Shown here in pieces: positions 36,640-45,900 of a stretch of DNA of 64,000 bases. Numbering within the stretch: position 1 is the stretch's first letter; each line of letters starts with the position of its first letter. Origin of the DNA: Henriciella marina DSM 19595. GTDB lineage: Bacteria; Pseudomonadota; Alphaproteobacteria; Caulobacterales; Hyphomonadaceae. The position numbers and the translations under genes were made by a program. Location: positions 1,984,001 to 2,048,000 of the forward strand of contig NZ_AQXT01000002.1 of assembly GCF_000376805.1 (NCBI RefSeq), written 5' to 3'. The notes below the pieces were generated by a model. That model was not told where the DNA came from. It ran no database searches and worked only from the letters and a program-made list of their open reading frames with translations.

Positions 36640-37710
36640 ATGACATCGAAGAATAAAACGGCGCTGGTAACCGGCGTGACCGGACAGGACGGCGCCTACC
36701 TCGTCGAGCTTCTGCTTGAGAAGGGTTACACTGTTCATGGCGTGAAGCGTCGGTCGTCTTCGTTCAATACGGGCCGGATCGAGCACCTTTACCAGGACCC
36801 GCATGTCGATGACCCGCGCCTGATCCTGCACTATGGCGACATGACCGATTCCACGAACCTCATCCGGATCGTGCAGGAATCCCAGCCTGACGAGATCTAT
36901 AACCTCGCCGCCCAAAGCCACGTTCAGGTGTCTTTCGAGACCCCGGAATACACCGCGAATGCCGACGCCGTTGGCGCGCTTCGCCTGCTCGAAGCGATCC
37001 GCATTCTTGGCCTCGAGAAAAAGACCCGTTTCTATCAAGCGTCTACGTCAGAGCTTTACGGCCTCGTTCAGGAAGTGCCGCAGAGCGAGACCACGCCTTT
37101 CTATCCGCGCAGCCCGTATGCCGCCGCAAAGCTCTACGCTTACTGGATCGTCGTGAACTACCGCGAGGCCTATGGCATGCACGCCTCCAACGGCATCCTC
37201 TTCAACCATGAGAGCCCCCTGCGCGGCGAAACCTTCGTGACCCGCAAGATCACGCGCGCCGCGGCCGCCATCAAGCTTGGCCGCCAGGAAAAACTCTTCC
37301 TCGGCAATCTCGACGCCCAGCGTGACTGGGGCCATGCGCGTGAATATGTCCGCGGCATGTGGCTGATGATGCAGCAGGACGAGGCCGACGATTACGTGCT
37401 CGCCACCGGTGAGACGACCCATGTCCGCCAGTTCGTCGAGTGGGCCTTCGAAGATGTCGGCATCAAGCTCGAATGGAAGGGCAAGGGCGTCGACGAAAAG
37501 GGCTATTGCGCCGAAACCGGCAAATGCCTCATCGAGGTGGACCCGCGCTATTTCCGACCGACCGAGGTCGAGCTCCTGCTCGGCGATCCGGCCAAGGCGA
37601 AGAAGGTACTCGGCTGGAGCCATGAAACCTCGCCGCGCGACCTTGCCCGCGAGATGGTCCAGTCGGATCTCCAAGTGATGCAGAAAGACCCCATCTGGAA
37701 GGGCGCCTGA
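36640..37710 (+). CDS. gmd: GDP-mannose 4,6-dehydratase
   Basis: This 356-residue enzyme makes GDP-4-keto-6-deoxymannose. Motifs are [32 protein letters not shown], the catalytic [14 protein letters not shown] and the GDP-mannose loop [17 protein letters not shown]. It is followed two bases later by fcl, together giving GDP-L-fucose. Confidence 0.98.
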   Translation: MTSKNKTALVTGVTGQDGAYLVELLLEKGYTVHGVKRRSSSFNTGRIEHLYQDPHVDDPRLILHYGDMTDSTNLIRIVQESQPDEIYNLAAQSHVQVSFETPEYTANADAVGALRLLEAIRILGLEKKTRFYQASTSELYGLVQEVPQSETTPFYPRSPYAAAKLYAYWIVVNYREAYGMHASNGILFNHESPLRGETFVTRKITRAAAAIKLGRQEKLFLGNLDAQRDWGHAREYVRGMWLMMQQDEADDYVLATGETTHVRQFVEWAFEDVGIKLEWKGKGVDEKGYCAETGKCLIEVDPRYFRPTEVELLLGDPAKAKKVLGWSHETSPRDLAREMVQSDLQVMQKDPIWKGA

Positions 37711-37712
37711 GC

Positions 37713-38645
37713 ATGTTTGACCTCTCTGGAAAGCGGGTCTGGGTTGCCGGCCATCGCGGGATGGTGGGCTCGGCAACCGTGCGCCGTCTGGAGCAGGAAA
37801 ATTGCGAGGTCATCATCGCTGGCCGCGACAAGGCAAATTTCATCCGTCAGGAGGAGACCGAAAAGCTGCTGGCCGAGATGAAGCCGGACGCCATTGTCGT
37901 GGCAGCCGCCAAGGTCGGCGGCATTCTCGCCAATGACACCTATCCGGCAGATTTTCTCTACGACAACCTCATGATCGAGGCGAACATCATCAATGCGGCC
38001 CACAAACAGGATGTGAACCGCATCCTGTTTCTTGGCTCCAGTTGCATCTACCCGAAGTTCGCCGACCAGCCGATCGTCGAGGAGAGCCTGCTGACCGGTC
38101 CGCTCGAGCCGACGAATGAGTGGTATGCAATTGCCAAGATTGCCGGCATCAAGCTCGCCCAGGCCTATCGCAGGCAGTATGAGCGCGACTATATCTCGGC
38201 CATGCCGACCAATCTCTACGGCCCCGGCGACAATTTTGACCTCAAATCCAGCCACGTCCTGCCAGCCCTCATCCGCAAGGCGCATGAGGCCAAGAAGGAC
38301 GGCGCAAGCCAGATCGAGATCTGGGGCACAGGCACGCCGCGGCGCGAATTCCTGCATTGCGATGACTGCGCCGACGCGCTCGTCTTCCTGCTGAAAAACT
38401 ATTCCGGCTATGAGCACGTCAATGTCGGCTCTGGCACCGATGTGACCATCCTTGAGCTTATGGAAATGGTGGCCGATGTGGTCGGTTTCAAAGGCGAGAT
38501 CGTGCGGGACGAAAGCAAGCCTGACGGGACACCCCGCAAGCTGATGTCTGCGGCACGCCTGCGCGATATGGGCTGGGAGCCGTCCATCAGCCTCCGCGAC
38601 GGGATTGCGTCGACCTATCAATGGTATCTCGACAACGTCGCATAA
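37713..38645 (+). CDS. fcl: GDP-L-fucose synthase
   Basis: This 310-residue epimerase/reductase converts the Gmd product to GDP-L-fucose. The NADP motif is VAGHRGMVGSATVRRL, the serine-rich active-site region is LFLGSSCIYPKFADQPI, and the YxxxK pair is EWYAIAKIAGIKLAQAY. It follows gmd with two bases between. A strong terminator begins in its stop codon. Confidence 0.97.
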   Translation: MFDLSGKRVWVAGHRGMVGSATVRRLEQENCEVIIAGRDKANFIRQEETEKLLAEMKPDAIVVAAAKVGGILANDTYPADFLYDNLMIEANIINAAHKQDVNRILFLGSSCIYPKFADQPIVEESLLTGPLEPTNEWYAIAKIAGIKLAQAYRRQYERDYISAMPTNLYGPGDNFDLKSSHVLPALIRKAHEAKKDGASQIEIWGTGTPRREFLHCDDCADALVFLLKNYSGYEHVNVGSGTDVTILELMEMVADVVGFKGEIVRDESKPDGTPRKLMSAARLRDMGWEPSISLRDGIASTYQWYLDNVA

Positions 38646-38671
38646 AAAACGGCGCCTCCGGCGCCGTTTTT
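38645..38671. terminator. Strong bidirectional terminator after fcl
   Basis: AAAAACGGCGCC (38645-38656) pairs perfectly with GGCGCCGTTTTT (38660-38671) around a 3-base loop. The left A run and right T run let it stop both the rightward gmd-fcl transcript and the leftward oxygenase-like transcript. Confidence 0.9.
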
Positions 38672-38706
38672 CTATTCAATTCCTGCAAATAACGTCGCCA
38701 GACGGC

Positions 38707-39711
38707 TTATCCAGACTTTGGGTGCGCGAGCAGTGCGTCCATGAACTCATCCGGGTTCTCGATCTTGATGTTCTCGGTCCGGCAGCGTTCTGGCTCATGG
38801 TCGCCCGGCCAGAGCTTCGAGCCGAGATGCGTGGGCATGTTGTATTCCATGCAGAGCAACAGACGCTTTCTTTCGCCCGGCCGGCCACCGCCATGCAGGC
38901 AGCGACATGTATCGGCAAAAACAGCTGTTCCGGCTGGCCCATGATACTCGTTGATCAGCCCCTCATCGAGAACGGCATCGTCCTGACGGTCCAGAATGAA
39001 GTCCGGCCGCTCGAAAAGGAATTCGCATTCCTTGGCTGGCGCCGCCATGAACGGACCCGATGTCTCATCGACATCGGTCAGGTAAAGGAAAATCTTCAGC
39101 TGCGAGCGATCCTCAGGGTCGAAATGAAGCCGCTGAGAGGACTTGCGATGAAACTCCTTGTTCTGGGCCAGCGTCACGCCGAACCCGGTCATGATTGGCA
39201 GCATGCCGAAGTACCGAATGACAGGTGCCAGGAGAAGCGGGCTGGTTGCGAGCTTGAAGAGCGAACTGTCGGCCCCGAACGGCTTTCCTGCAGAGCCCAC
39301 ATATTGAAGGCTATCCTTGGATGGAAGCTCTTTGCCTGAGGCGATCACCTCATTGTACTTGCCCATCGCCTCGGCAATCACTTCCTGAACCAGCGGATGT
39401 TCGCTGAGATTGATCGAGATGTTGGCGACATCCTTTGGAACGTCGAAATCGCGCGTTTCGGGCGCCAGCTCTTTTTCTTCCAGATAGCGCCGCCCAAGCA
39501 TCCGGCGCCGCGCGATGTCGTCTGCCTTCAGATAGCTCGCGAGCTCCTGATACTGCTTGCGCTGCTTCATGCTGCCTTGCGTGATAACGAAAGACCGCTC
39601 GAACATTGCAGCAGAGCGCGAGACAGCCATGAACTGCTCGGCTTTCTTACGCCAGAAATCGCGCTCCCCCAGGAGCTTGTCGACATTCACTTCCGGTTTC
39701 ACGTCCAACAT
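38707..39711 (-). CDS. Phytanoyl-CoA-dioxygenase-like Fe(II)/2-oxoglutarate enzyme
   Basis: This protein of about 334 residues has the double-stranded beta-helix motifs of the PhyH superfamily: the HxD iron site in QRLHFDPEDRSQLKIFLYL, the segment DVDETSGPFMAAP, and the distal histidine and arginine in CLHGGGRPGERKRLL. Such enzymes hydroxylate small molecules or modify secondary metabolites and glycans. The context is a glycan locus, so the substrate could be a sugar or acyl group, but nothing proves it. I chose the ATG at 39711; the frame opens at 39768. It is divergent from the FkbM gene. Confidence 0.65.
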   Translation of the reverse strand: MLDVKPEVNVDKLLGERDFWRKKAEQFMAVSRSAAMFERSFVITQGSMKQRKQYQELASYLKADDIARRRMLGRRYLEEKELAPETRDFDVPKDVANISINLSEHPLVQEVIAEAMGKYNEVIASGKELPSKDSLQYVGSAGKPFGADSSLFKLATSPLLLAPVIRYFGMLPIMTGFGVTLAQNKEFHRKSSQRLHFDPEDRSQLKIFLYLTDVDETSGPFMAAPAKECEFLFERPDFILDRQDDAVLDEGLINEYHGPAGTAVFADTCRCLHGGGRPGERKRLLLCMEYNMPTHLGSKLWPGDHEPERCRTENIKIENPDEFMDALLAHPKSG

Positions 39712-39850
39712 GATTAAAGTCCCTGCCTCAATTTTGCCTAAAAATGCCTCTCGCAATAAACATGTCAACTACGTAACAGTAGCTATAGGTTGCTCTGTTA
39801 CGATATTTGCGGCTAGACGACCCGCACTCGTGTTTCTCCAAAGGCCCCCC

Positions 39851-40546
39851 ATGTCGCTTGAAAATTCAGCGCGCATCACAGATGCGTTCACCCGGATCGC
39901 CCACAAAAACATTCCCGCGGGAAGCTTCATTAATATCGGGTCCGGGCGCGGGGATGATCTCAATTTTTTCAAGAACTTCTGGCCGAAGATGCGCACCCTC
40001 CTCATCGACATGGACCCACGTTTTGTCGACGGCTGGAAACGCTTGGCAAAAGAGTTTCCGGGGACGGAGCACATCGTCTGCGGTGCCGCGGCCGAAGATG
40101 GGGAAGGCCAGTTCGAGAAGTCGAATGATGTCGGCGGCGCAATTTCAAAGGCGCCGAAAGGCGCTGACGCTCATACGGTTCAACTGCGAAGTGTCGACTC
40201 CCTGGTTAAGGAGTTTGCCCTTCCGCCCCCCTATTTCCTTAAATTCGACACCCATGGCGTTGAACTTGAAATTCTCGAAGGCGCAAAGGAAACCCTGGCG
40301 CAAACCAGTCTCATCATGACAGAGGCCTATAATTTCAAGCTCGATTTCGTTGACGGCAAGAACCTCACCTTCGACGAGATGTGCCAGCATATGCGGACAC
40401 TTGGTTTTAGATGTGTCGACCTTTGCGAGCCGCTCTACAGGCCGGGCGATCTTGCCCTGTGGCAGGTTCATCTGATCTTCATTCGCGATGACCACAGAGC
40501 CTTCCTCAGCAACTCCTACCTTTGGGATACCAAGAAGAAGATCTGA
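39851..40546 (+). CDS. FkbM-family methyltransferase, copy 1
   Basis: This 231-residue protein is a SAM-dependent methyltransferase of the FkbM type. Motif I is altered, reading FINIGSGRGDDLNFFKNFW in place of the usual DxGANxG. Further motifs are LLIDMDPRFVDGWKRLA, KSNDVGGAIS and the FkbM lysine-aspartate stretch YFLKFDTHGVELEILEGA. FkbM enzymes O-methylate sugars and other hydroxyls. The ATG at 39851 is the likely start, since the frame upstream reads through non-family sequence. It is followed by a closely related copy, so they arose by duplication. Confidence 0.85.
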   Translation: MSLENSARITDAFTRIAHKNIPAGSFINIGSGRGDDLNFFKNFWPKMRTLLIDMDPRFVDGWKRLAKEFPGTEHIVCGAAAEDGEGQFEKSNDVGGAISKAPKGADAHTVQLRSVDSLVKEFALPPPYFLKFDTHGVELEILEGAKETLAQTSLIMTEAYNFKLDFVDGKNLTFDEMCQHMRTLGFRCVDLCEPLYRPGDLALWQVHLIFIRDDHRAFLSNSYLWDTKKKI

Positions 40547-40591
40547 ACATTCAGGAATGTGGACAGAACTAGAGGGCGGCCAGGACCCGAT

Positions 40592-41371
40592 ATGTCGATA
40601 ATGAGCAAAGCGATTGCCAGACTTCGAAAAAGGCTCCGCCCCGTCAAGGCGCTATACCGGCGGCTGACTAGCCAGCCTGATCAAACACCAACCAGACCTC
40701 CGCCACCCGTGTCGGAGCGCATTACGGATGCACTCGCCCGACTGAGAGAGCGTAATCTCGAAATTGGCTCGTTCATCAATATCGGCTCCGGACGAGGCGA
40801 CGACCTTGAGTTCTTCCGCCGCCTATGGCCCCAGATGCAGACCTTGCTGATCGATATGGATCCTCGATTTGTCGAGGGCTGGAAAGACCTGGCCAGACAG
40901 TATCCCGGCACCAAGTATATTGTCGCTGGAGCAGCCGCAGAAAATGGAGAAGGGCATTTCAGCAAGTCGAACGATGTCGGAGGGGCCATCTCCAGATCCC
41001 CGCACGCTGAGAACTCCCATTCCACGCCTTTGCGCAAGGTCGATACCCTCGTCGATCACTTCAATCTTCCCGGGCCATATTTCATGAAGTTCGACACTCA
41101 CGGCGTCGAACTGGACATCTTCAAGGGTGCCCACGAAACGCTGCAAGACACGCAGCTCATCATCATCGAGGCATACAATTTCAAACTGGAGTTTGTGGAC
41201 CGCAATAATCTGACCTTTGATGAGATGTGTCTCTACATGCGCGAACATGGATTCAGGTGCGTGGACTTTTGCGAACCGCTTTACCGGCCCGGCGACCTGA
41301 CACTCTGGCAAATCCATCTGGTCTTCATTCGCGACGATCATCCGGTTTTCCAGAAGAATAGTTACGCGTGA
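40592..41371 (+). CDS. FkbM-family methyltransferase, copy 2
   Basis: This 259-residue protein is a paralogue of the previous gene. Nearly every motif is repeated (INIGSGRGDDLEFFRRLWP, LLIDMDPRFVEGWKDLA, KSNDVGGAIS, YFMKFDTHGVELDIFKGA, YRPGDLTLWQIHLVFIRDDH), but it has an extra 35-residue basic N-terminus (RLRKRLRPVKALYRRL). The ATG at 40592 is the likely start; a GTG at 40559 is the alternative. Two tandem methyltransferases suggest different positions or sugars on one glycan. Confidence 0.85.
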   Translation: MSIMSKAIARLRKRLRPVKALYRRLTSQPDQTPTRPPPPVSERITDALARLRERNLEIGSFINIGSGRGDDLEFFRRLWPQMQTLLIDMDPRFVEGWKDLARQYPGTKYIVAGAAAENGEGHFSKSNDVGGAISRSPHAENSHSTPLRKVDTLVDHFNLPGPYFMKFDTHGVELDIFKGAHETLQDTQLIIIEAYNFKLEFVDRNNLTFDEMCLYMREHGFRCVDFCEPLYRPGDLTLWQIHLVFIRDDHPVFQKNSYA

Positions 41372-41526
41372 ACATAAGGCTGTCCCGCCGGACTGGGTCT
41401 CAGTTAGCCGCAGAATAACCAGATCTATTCTGGATAGGAATCAGTGTTGTTTGGCAGCACGAACGGTTCCGTTTGTACGTCCAAGAAGATATGTGGAATG
41501 CTTCCAAGCACGCCGGGAGGCCCGAA

Positions 41527-42642
41527 ATGGGACTGGTCAGCAAACTTATCGACAAGGCCCGCGACTGGCTGACCCCCGCGCTGGCGACGGGTGAAGCGCC
41601 AGATGAGGGGCCAGCGTGCCCGGACGAGCTGGCAGCGCCGACGCTCAGTCCTGAAGCACAGGCATTTCTCCCCGATCTACCCAAAAATCCGGTCCGCCCA
41701 GGCAAGCAGCTCCAGGGATCGCCTCTCGAGCGCAATAAGTGTCTCGATACGCGCCCCGAAGTCAGCGTCGTCCTCGGCACGTTAAATCGCCGCAAATTGC
41801 TTGAAAAATGCATTGCCTCCGTCCGCGAGGAACTTGAAGGCATCCAAGGTGAAATTATCGTTATTGATGGCGGCTCCGAAGACCGCACCTCCGAATGGCT
41901 GGTAAAGCAAAAAGACCTCATCACCATTCTTCAGCATAATCGGTACAAAAAGGGCCGGACCTCCATGCGCCGGCGCAGCTGGGGCGGCTTCATGAATATG
42001 GGCTTCCGCGCGGCATCGGCCGATTACATCCTGATGATCTCGGATGATTGCTTGCTCATGCCTGGCGCGATCAGCAATGGCATTCGACGGATCGAAGCGG
42101 CGAAAGCGGCCGGCGTACCAGTCGGTGCATGCGCATTCTATTTCCGGGACTGGCCGAAGGAAGATCGCTACTACGTTCAGCGCACAATAGGCGGCAATCT
42201 GATGCTCAATCACGGCATCTATACGCGTGAGGCGCTGGAGGCCGTAAACTTCGCGAATGAAGACGACTATGTGTTTTACAAATCGGACACCGACCTGTCG
42301 CTGAAGATATGGAGAGCGGGATTTTCAATAATAGACTCACCTGAATCCATATGTGAGCACTATGTCGGGATCGAGGAAGAATTGCGGGCCGGGAATACCG
42401 CTCTCATGGAATACGATCGCGCTCAGATGCGGCAGTTCTGGCCCGAACTCGTGAAACGGGAAGCTGTCGCAAAAATGGGCAAAGTCTACCTTGACCAGGC
42501 CCCCGGTTCCGAAGCCGACAAGGCGTGGGGTCGCCTCTACCGACAGGAAGAGCGCACCCTGAAATCTTCGAGAAAATCCGCCCCCAAGAAGCAGAAGACC
42601 ATGTCGGGAACGGGTAGCATACAGAAGTCGTCGACCGATTAG
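41527..42642 (+). CDS. Glycosyltransferase family 2
   Basis: This 371-residue protein has a GT-A fold: VVLGTLNRRKLLEKCIASV, the DGGSEDRTSEWL stretch and the metal-binding LMISDDCLLM in place of the usual DxD. The C-terminal 60 residues are basic and low in complexity. I chose the ATG at 41527, preceded by GGGAGG; a longer frame opens at a TTG at 41473. The sugar donor is not known. It lies between the tandem FkbM genes and the FkbM-coiled-coil gene. Confidence 0.85.
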   Translation: MGLVSKLIDKARDWLTPALATGEAPDEGPACPDELAAPTLSPEAQAFLPDLPKNPVRPGKQLQGSPLERNKCLDTRPEVSVVLGTLNRRKLLEKCIASVREELEGIQGEIIVIDGGSEDRTSEWLVKQKDLITILQHNRYKKGRTSMRRRSWGGFMNMGFRAASADYILMISDDCLLMPGAISNGIRRIEAAKAAGVPVGACAFYFRDWPKEDRYYVQRTIGGNLMLNHGIYTREALEAVNFANEDDYVFYKSDTDLSLKIWRAGFSIIDSPESICEHYVGIEEELRAGNTALMEYDRAQMRQFWPELVKREAVAKMGKVYLDQAPGSEADKAWGRLYRQEERTLKSSRKSAPKKQKTMSGTGSIQKSSTD

Positions 42643-42735
42643 AGACGAGATAAAGCTGGCAACATGGTCTTCACCAGCTATGACCGTGCTTCGGCATCCG
42701 GCTGGAAAGAGCTGGGGCAACGGGGGAATAACAAA

Positions 42736-42861
42736 ATGGCGAAAGTTAACTCGACCGCCAGCAAGACTCCGCTGAAGTTTCTTATTCCGTATGCCGCCAG
42801 CAAAAACGTCGCGGCAAACCTCAGCCAGGCCGTGCGCGACCGCTCAATTTTGCCTAAGTAA
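42736..42861 (+). CDS. Possible small basic protein
   Basis: A 41-residue frame starts with an ATG at 42736 after GGGGGAATAACAAA, a good ribosome-binding context. The product is rich in Ser, Ala and Lys (ASKTPLKFLIPYAASKN) and has no recognisable domain. The longer frame from 42664 adds a nonspecific 24 residues. It fills part of the 250-base gap between the GT2 and FkbM-coiled-coil genes. It may be a real small gene or a leader; the evidence is thin. Confidence 0.25.
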   Translation: MAKVNSTASKTPLKFLIPYAASKNVAANLSQAVRDRSILPK

Positions 42862-42900
42862 TACTGGCGCCAGATATCATTGCTAAAGTAGAAAAACGAA

Positions 42901-44802
42901 ATGTCGCAAACCAATCAGGCCAAAAAGCCCAAGCGCACAAACAGCAAAACGACCGTCGGCCAAGCCGCTGTCAGATCCGCTTCAGACCCGCGTGCCGGTT
43001 ATGCTTTGGCCGGACCACCGCCCGAACCGAATCTGAGCGCCCTGTTCGACGTTCTGTCCTCAATAGACGAACGGGAGTCGCGCATTGAGCTCAGCCAGCT
43101 CATTCGAACGCGGCTTCGTGACATTTACCCCGCAGGCTCTGGAAAGTTAGGCACGGCACATCTTCAGAACGACCTGCATTTCGATGTCGATCTTGGTGAT
43201 TTGTTCGGCGCTGAGTTCTTTGTCGGGAACATGAATGAGACCGACGTGTTGAACGCGCTGACGGCAACCCTGCCCGCCGATGCACGCACTGTTGATGTTG
43301 GCGCGAATTTCGGCCTCTTCGGCGTCCATGCCGCTCATGTTGCCCCCGAAGGCAAGGTGGTCGCGCTCGAGCCTCTGCCCTCCGCCTTTGATCTCCTTGA
43401 GAAAAATATCGATCAGAACGGACTCTCTGCCCGCGTAGAGGCTATCAATGCCGCCGTCTCAAACCGCGGTGGCAAGGCGAAATTTTTCGTGGCAACTGAC
43501 GGCGCCTTTAGCGGGCTTCGCGACACGGGCCGCTCGCCTCTTCTCGATACGGTAAATGTCTCCAAGATCGCGCTCGATAAATGCGCGCCTGTTCAGGCGC
43601 TCGACCGGATCGATTTCCTGAAAATTGATACTGAAGGTCATGAAGCAGGCGTGCTCGCAGGCGCAAAGGACACACTGGGCCGATCACCGGAAGCCTTTGT
43701 GATGCTTGAATACAGTCACAAAAACCTGACGGACGCGTCTCGGGTCGATTTGCTTGGCGAACTCAACAGCCTCATGGACGCCGGGTTTTCGGCCGTCGCT
43801 TACGATGATGACCGCAAGGTCAAACCCCTTTCGAGGGCAGAGGACATCTCAGAAGATACTGCCGGAACCATCTTTCTGACCGGTCCGAAATGTCGCTGGT
43901 CTGAGCGGTTTTTCGAGGCCCTGCGCAGCGAGATAAAGGCGTCTATCCCGTCGGAGGCCGACCGCTCCGCCCTGCTCATTCTCTCCGAATTTTCAAAGGT
44001 CCGCTCCCAGCTGGCAGCGATTGAAGTGCTCAATGTCGACTTCCCCGTCGATGAGATGGGCACACCCCTGCCCAAAAGAATATCCCGCACTTTCGCCAGA
44101 ATGCGCACGGACCTTGAGCGCGCCGAAACCGCCCGGGACCGTTTGAGCCACCAAGCCGTTGCTGCCGAAGAAAGGATTGCGGCCCACCGCGACCATGCCA
44201 AATCCGTCCAGAAGAAGCTCGACGAACGTACCGCGGCATTCGATGCCAAGACCGAGGCATTCCAAGCCAAGATAGCTGAGCTTGGGAATACCCTGAAGGA
44301 GCGGACCGAAGCCCTCAACTCCAAGGTAGAGGCGTTCCAGGCCGAGCTGGAGAAACAGCAACTGCGTACGGAACACGCCAAGCATGCCTTGGAAGCGGTG
44401 GAAGCCGACCGCGAGAGCCTGAAAGCCAATGCGGCCGTTCTTGAAGAGCGCCTGAAAGCTTTCCGCGACCATGCCAGTTCCCTTCAGGAAAAACTGGATG
44501 TGCGTACCGACGCCTGGGTCAAAACGGTTGCCTCGCTCAAATCGGAGCTTGCAGCCCACGCGGAAGCTAAGGCCCACCTCGAAACAAGCCGACAGCTTCG
44601 CGCTGAGCTACGCCAGGAGCTCGAAACATCAGCCGTTGAGAAAGCCGCACTGCAGGCGGAAATCGAGATGCTTCGCAGTGACCGCAACGCAATGAGCGCG
44701 GAGATTGATGAGCAGCGCAGCATGATCCGCGCACTGCAACAGCTGGATTCGCTTCACGCGCTTGGGCTTGGCAAGCATTTACCGCGCAGGCGCGGTGCCT
44801 AG
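42901..44802 (+). CDS. FkbM methyltransferase fused to a long coiled coil
   Basis: This 633-residue protein has a disordered basic N-terminus (residues 1-40), an FkbM-type methyltransferase domain with the classical motif I (VDVGANFGLFG at 131-141) and LKIDTEGHEAGVLAGA near 240, then a coiled coil over about residues 400-615. The coiled coil has internal repeats: AEERIAAHRDHAKSVQKKLD and LEERLKAFRDHASSLQEKLD recur 92 residues apart, each followed by an RTxA element. The layout resembles methyltransferases that cap O-antigen chains and use a coiled coil as a length ruler (WbdD). That role is inferred. It ends convergently with the acyltransferase gene, with a 4-base overlap. Confidence 0.85.
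   Translation: MSQTNQAKKPKRTNSKTTVGQAAVRSASDPRAGYALAGPPPEPNLSALFDVLSSIDERESRIELSQLIRTRLRDIYPAGSGKLGTAHLQNDLHFDVDLGDLFGAEFFVGNMNETDVLNALTATLPADARTVDVGANFGLFGVHAAHVAPEGKVVALEPLPSAFDLLEKNIDQNGLSARVEAINAAVSNRGGKAKFFVATDGAFSGLRDTGRSPLLDTVNVSKIALDKCAPVQALDRIDFLKIDTEGHEAGVLAGAKDTLGRSPEAFVMLEYSHKNLTDASRVDLLGELNSLMDAGFSAVAYDDDRKVKPLSRAEDISEDTAGTIFLTGPKCRWSERFFEALRSEIKASIPSEADRSALLILSEFSKVRSQLAAIEVLNVDFPVDEMGTPLPKRISRTFARMRTDLERAETARDRLSHQAVAAEERIAAHRDHAKSVQKKLDERTAAFDAKTEAFQAKIAELGNTLKERTEALNSKVEAFQAELEKQQLRTEHAKHALEAVEADRESLKANAAVLEERLKAFRDHASSLQEKLDVRTDAWVKTVASLKSELAAHAEAKAHLETSRQLRAELRQELETSAVEKAALQAEIEMLRSDRNAMSAEIDEQRSMIRALQQLDSLHALGLGKHLPRRRGA
44164..44517 (+). repeat. Internal duplication in the coiled-coil region
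   Basis: Protein-level repeats in the FkbM-coiled-coil gene. The 26-residue unit at 44164-44241 recurs at 44440-44517. The first half carries the pattern EERxxAxRDHAxSxQxKLD and both end in RTxA. Confidence 0.75.
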
Positions 44803-45890
44803 TCTGCGCGCGCCCTATGCGCTGACTTCGTCTCAGTCCGGCGGCGAAGACGCGAATGCCTGAAACGGTCCAGCGGGCGCTCGATCGCGTAGACAAGCGC
44901 AAGACTGATCAGGATGGTAAGACCCGTCCCGAGCAGCGCCTGTCCTTCAGCAAAGAGCTCGCCTGCGATCACGAACGCCAAGAGGTGGGCGACATAGATC
45001 GGATAGGAAATGTCTCCCAGTGCCCGGTCGAAGCGATTGTCCTTCACCAGTGCAAAGACCGGCCCCACACTCACCGTCACCAGTCCCAGCAGCAAGAAGC
45101 GCGTGACTTCCCTTCCGAATGGGCTGGCATCCAGAGCGACGATCACCACCACCGTGAGGACCAGCAAGCCTAGTCCAAGCTTCTTCATCCAGGGCGCATC
45201 GAGCCTGTGGCGTAGCAGTTTCCAGGAAAGAGACCCTGCCAGAAACATGAACAGGATCGAGGGAAAGAAGCGGTGCGTCCAGGGATCAGCGGGCAAGGCC
45301 GTCATGGACAGCGCGAGGAACACGCCAAACGATGCTGCAAATGCCGCCGCTGTACGCCAGCCTCGAACGAGCAGGAAAGGCGCCAGCGCGTAGAAATATA
45401 TTTCAAGCCCCAGCGACCAGCCCTGCGGGACCAGAAGGAGCTGATAGACCGGCACCGCGGACTCCAGAAAATTCGTCGTCAGGCTCAGGGTTTCCCCGTC
45501 AAAAGACAGAAAAAGTGCCGCATCCAGCAGCACAATACCGAGATTGGACACGATCATGTACGCCTTGGTCCAGAAATCGCCGGCCATGAACACCGCGCCA
45601 AGCTCATCCATGGGCAGCGTAAAGCGGCTATGCGCGCCGGTGGCGAGGCCCACGATCAATGTAAGGACCAGAATACAGAAGTAGGTCGGGAATAGCCGCA
45701 GGTACCTGTTGGTATAGAACAGCTTGAGGCGCCCGGCATACCGGTCCTGCAGGACGAGCGCCATATAGAAGCCGGATATGATGAAGAAGGCCTCGACCGC
45801 CGCGGAGCCTGAGCCCATCCGGTAGCCAAGCACACCGCCATAGTGGTCAACTACGACCGTCATCGCCAGTAGAAATCTGATTAGCCCCAC
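44799..45890 (-). CDS. Acyltransferase 3 family (OafA-like) membrane protein
   Basis: This 363-residue protein has about ten predicted membrane helices and the family's N-terminal motif IRFLLAMTVVVDHYGGVLGY, with the conserved histidine, followed by FFIISGFYMALVL and NRYLRLFPTYF. Such enzymes move acyl groups onto sugars of O-antigens, capsules or peptidoglycan. It is the last gene of the leftward operon, so it may O-acetylate the operon's glycan. It overlaps the FkbM-coiled-coil gene by four bases on the opposite strand. Confidence 0.92.
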   Translation of the reverse strand: MGLIRFLLAMTVVVDHYGGVLGYRMGSGSAAVEAFFIISGFYMALVLQDRYAGRLKLFYTNRYLRLFPTYFCILVLTLIVGLATGAHSRFTLPMDELGAVFMAGDFWTKAYMIVSNLGIVLLDAALFLSFDGETLSLTTNFLESAVPVYQLLLVPQGWSLGLEIYFYALAPFLLVRGWRTAAAFAASFGVFLALSMTALPADPWTHRFFPSILFMFLAGSLSWKLLRHRLDAPWMKKLGLGLLVLTVVVIVALDASPFGREVTRFLLLGLVTVSVGPVFALVKDNRFDRALGDISYPIYVAHLLAFVIAGELFAEGQALLGTGLTILISLALVYAIERPLDRFRHSRLRRRTETKSAHRARAD

Positions 45891-45900
45891 CCAGTTGCCC

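Noticed and set aside
41414..41440. CCAGA/TCTGG inverted repeat before the GT2 gene
   Set aside because: Only five pairs with a short loop and no flanking promoter or T run; expected by chance.
42678..42914. Leftward 78-residue frame opposite the small gap between GT2 and the FkbM-coiled-coil gene
   Set aside because: It overlaps the start of the FkbM gene on the other strand and has no domain; the rightward 41-residue frame has the better ribosome-binding site.
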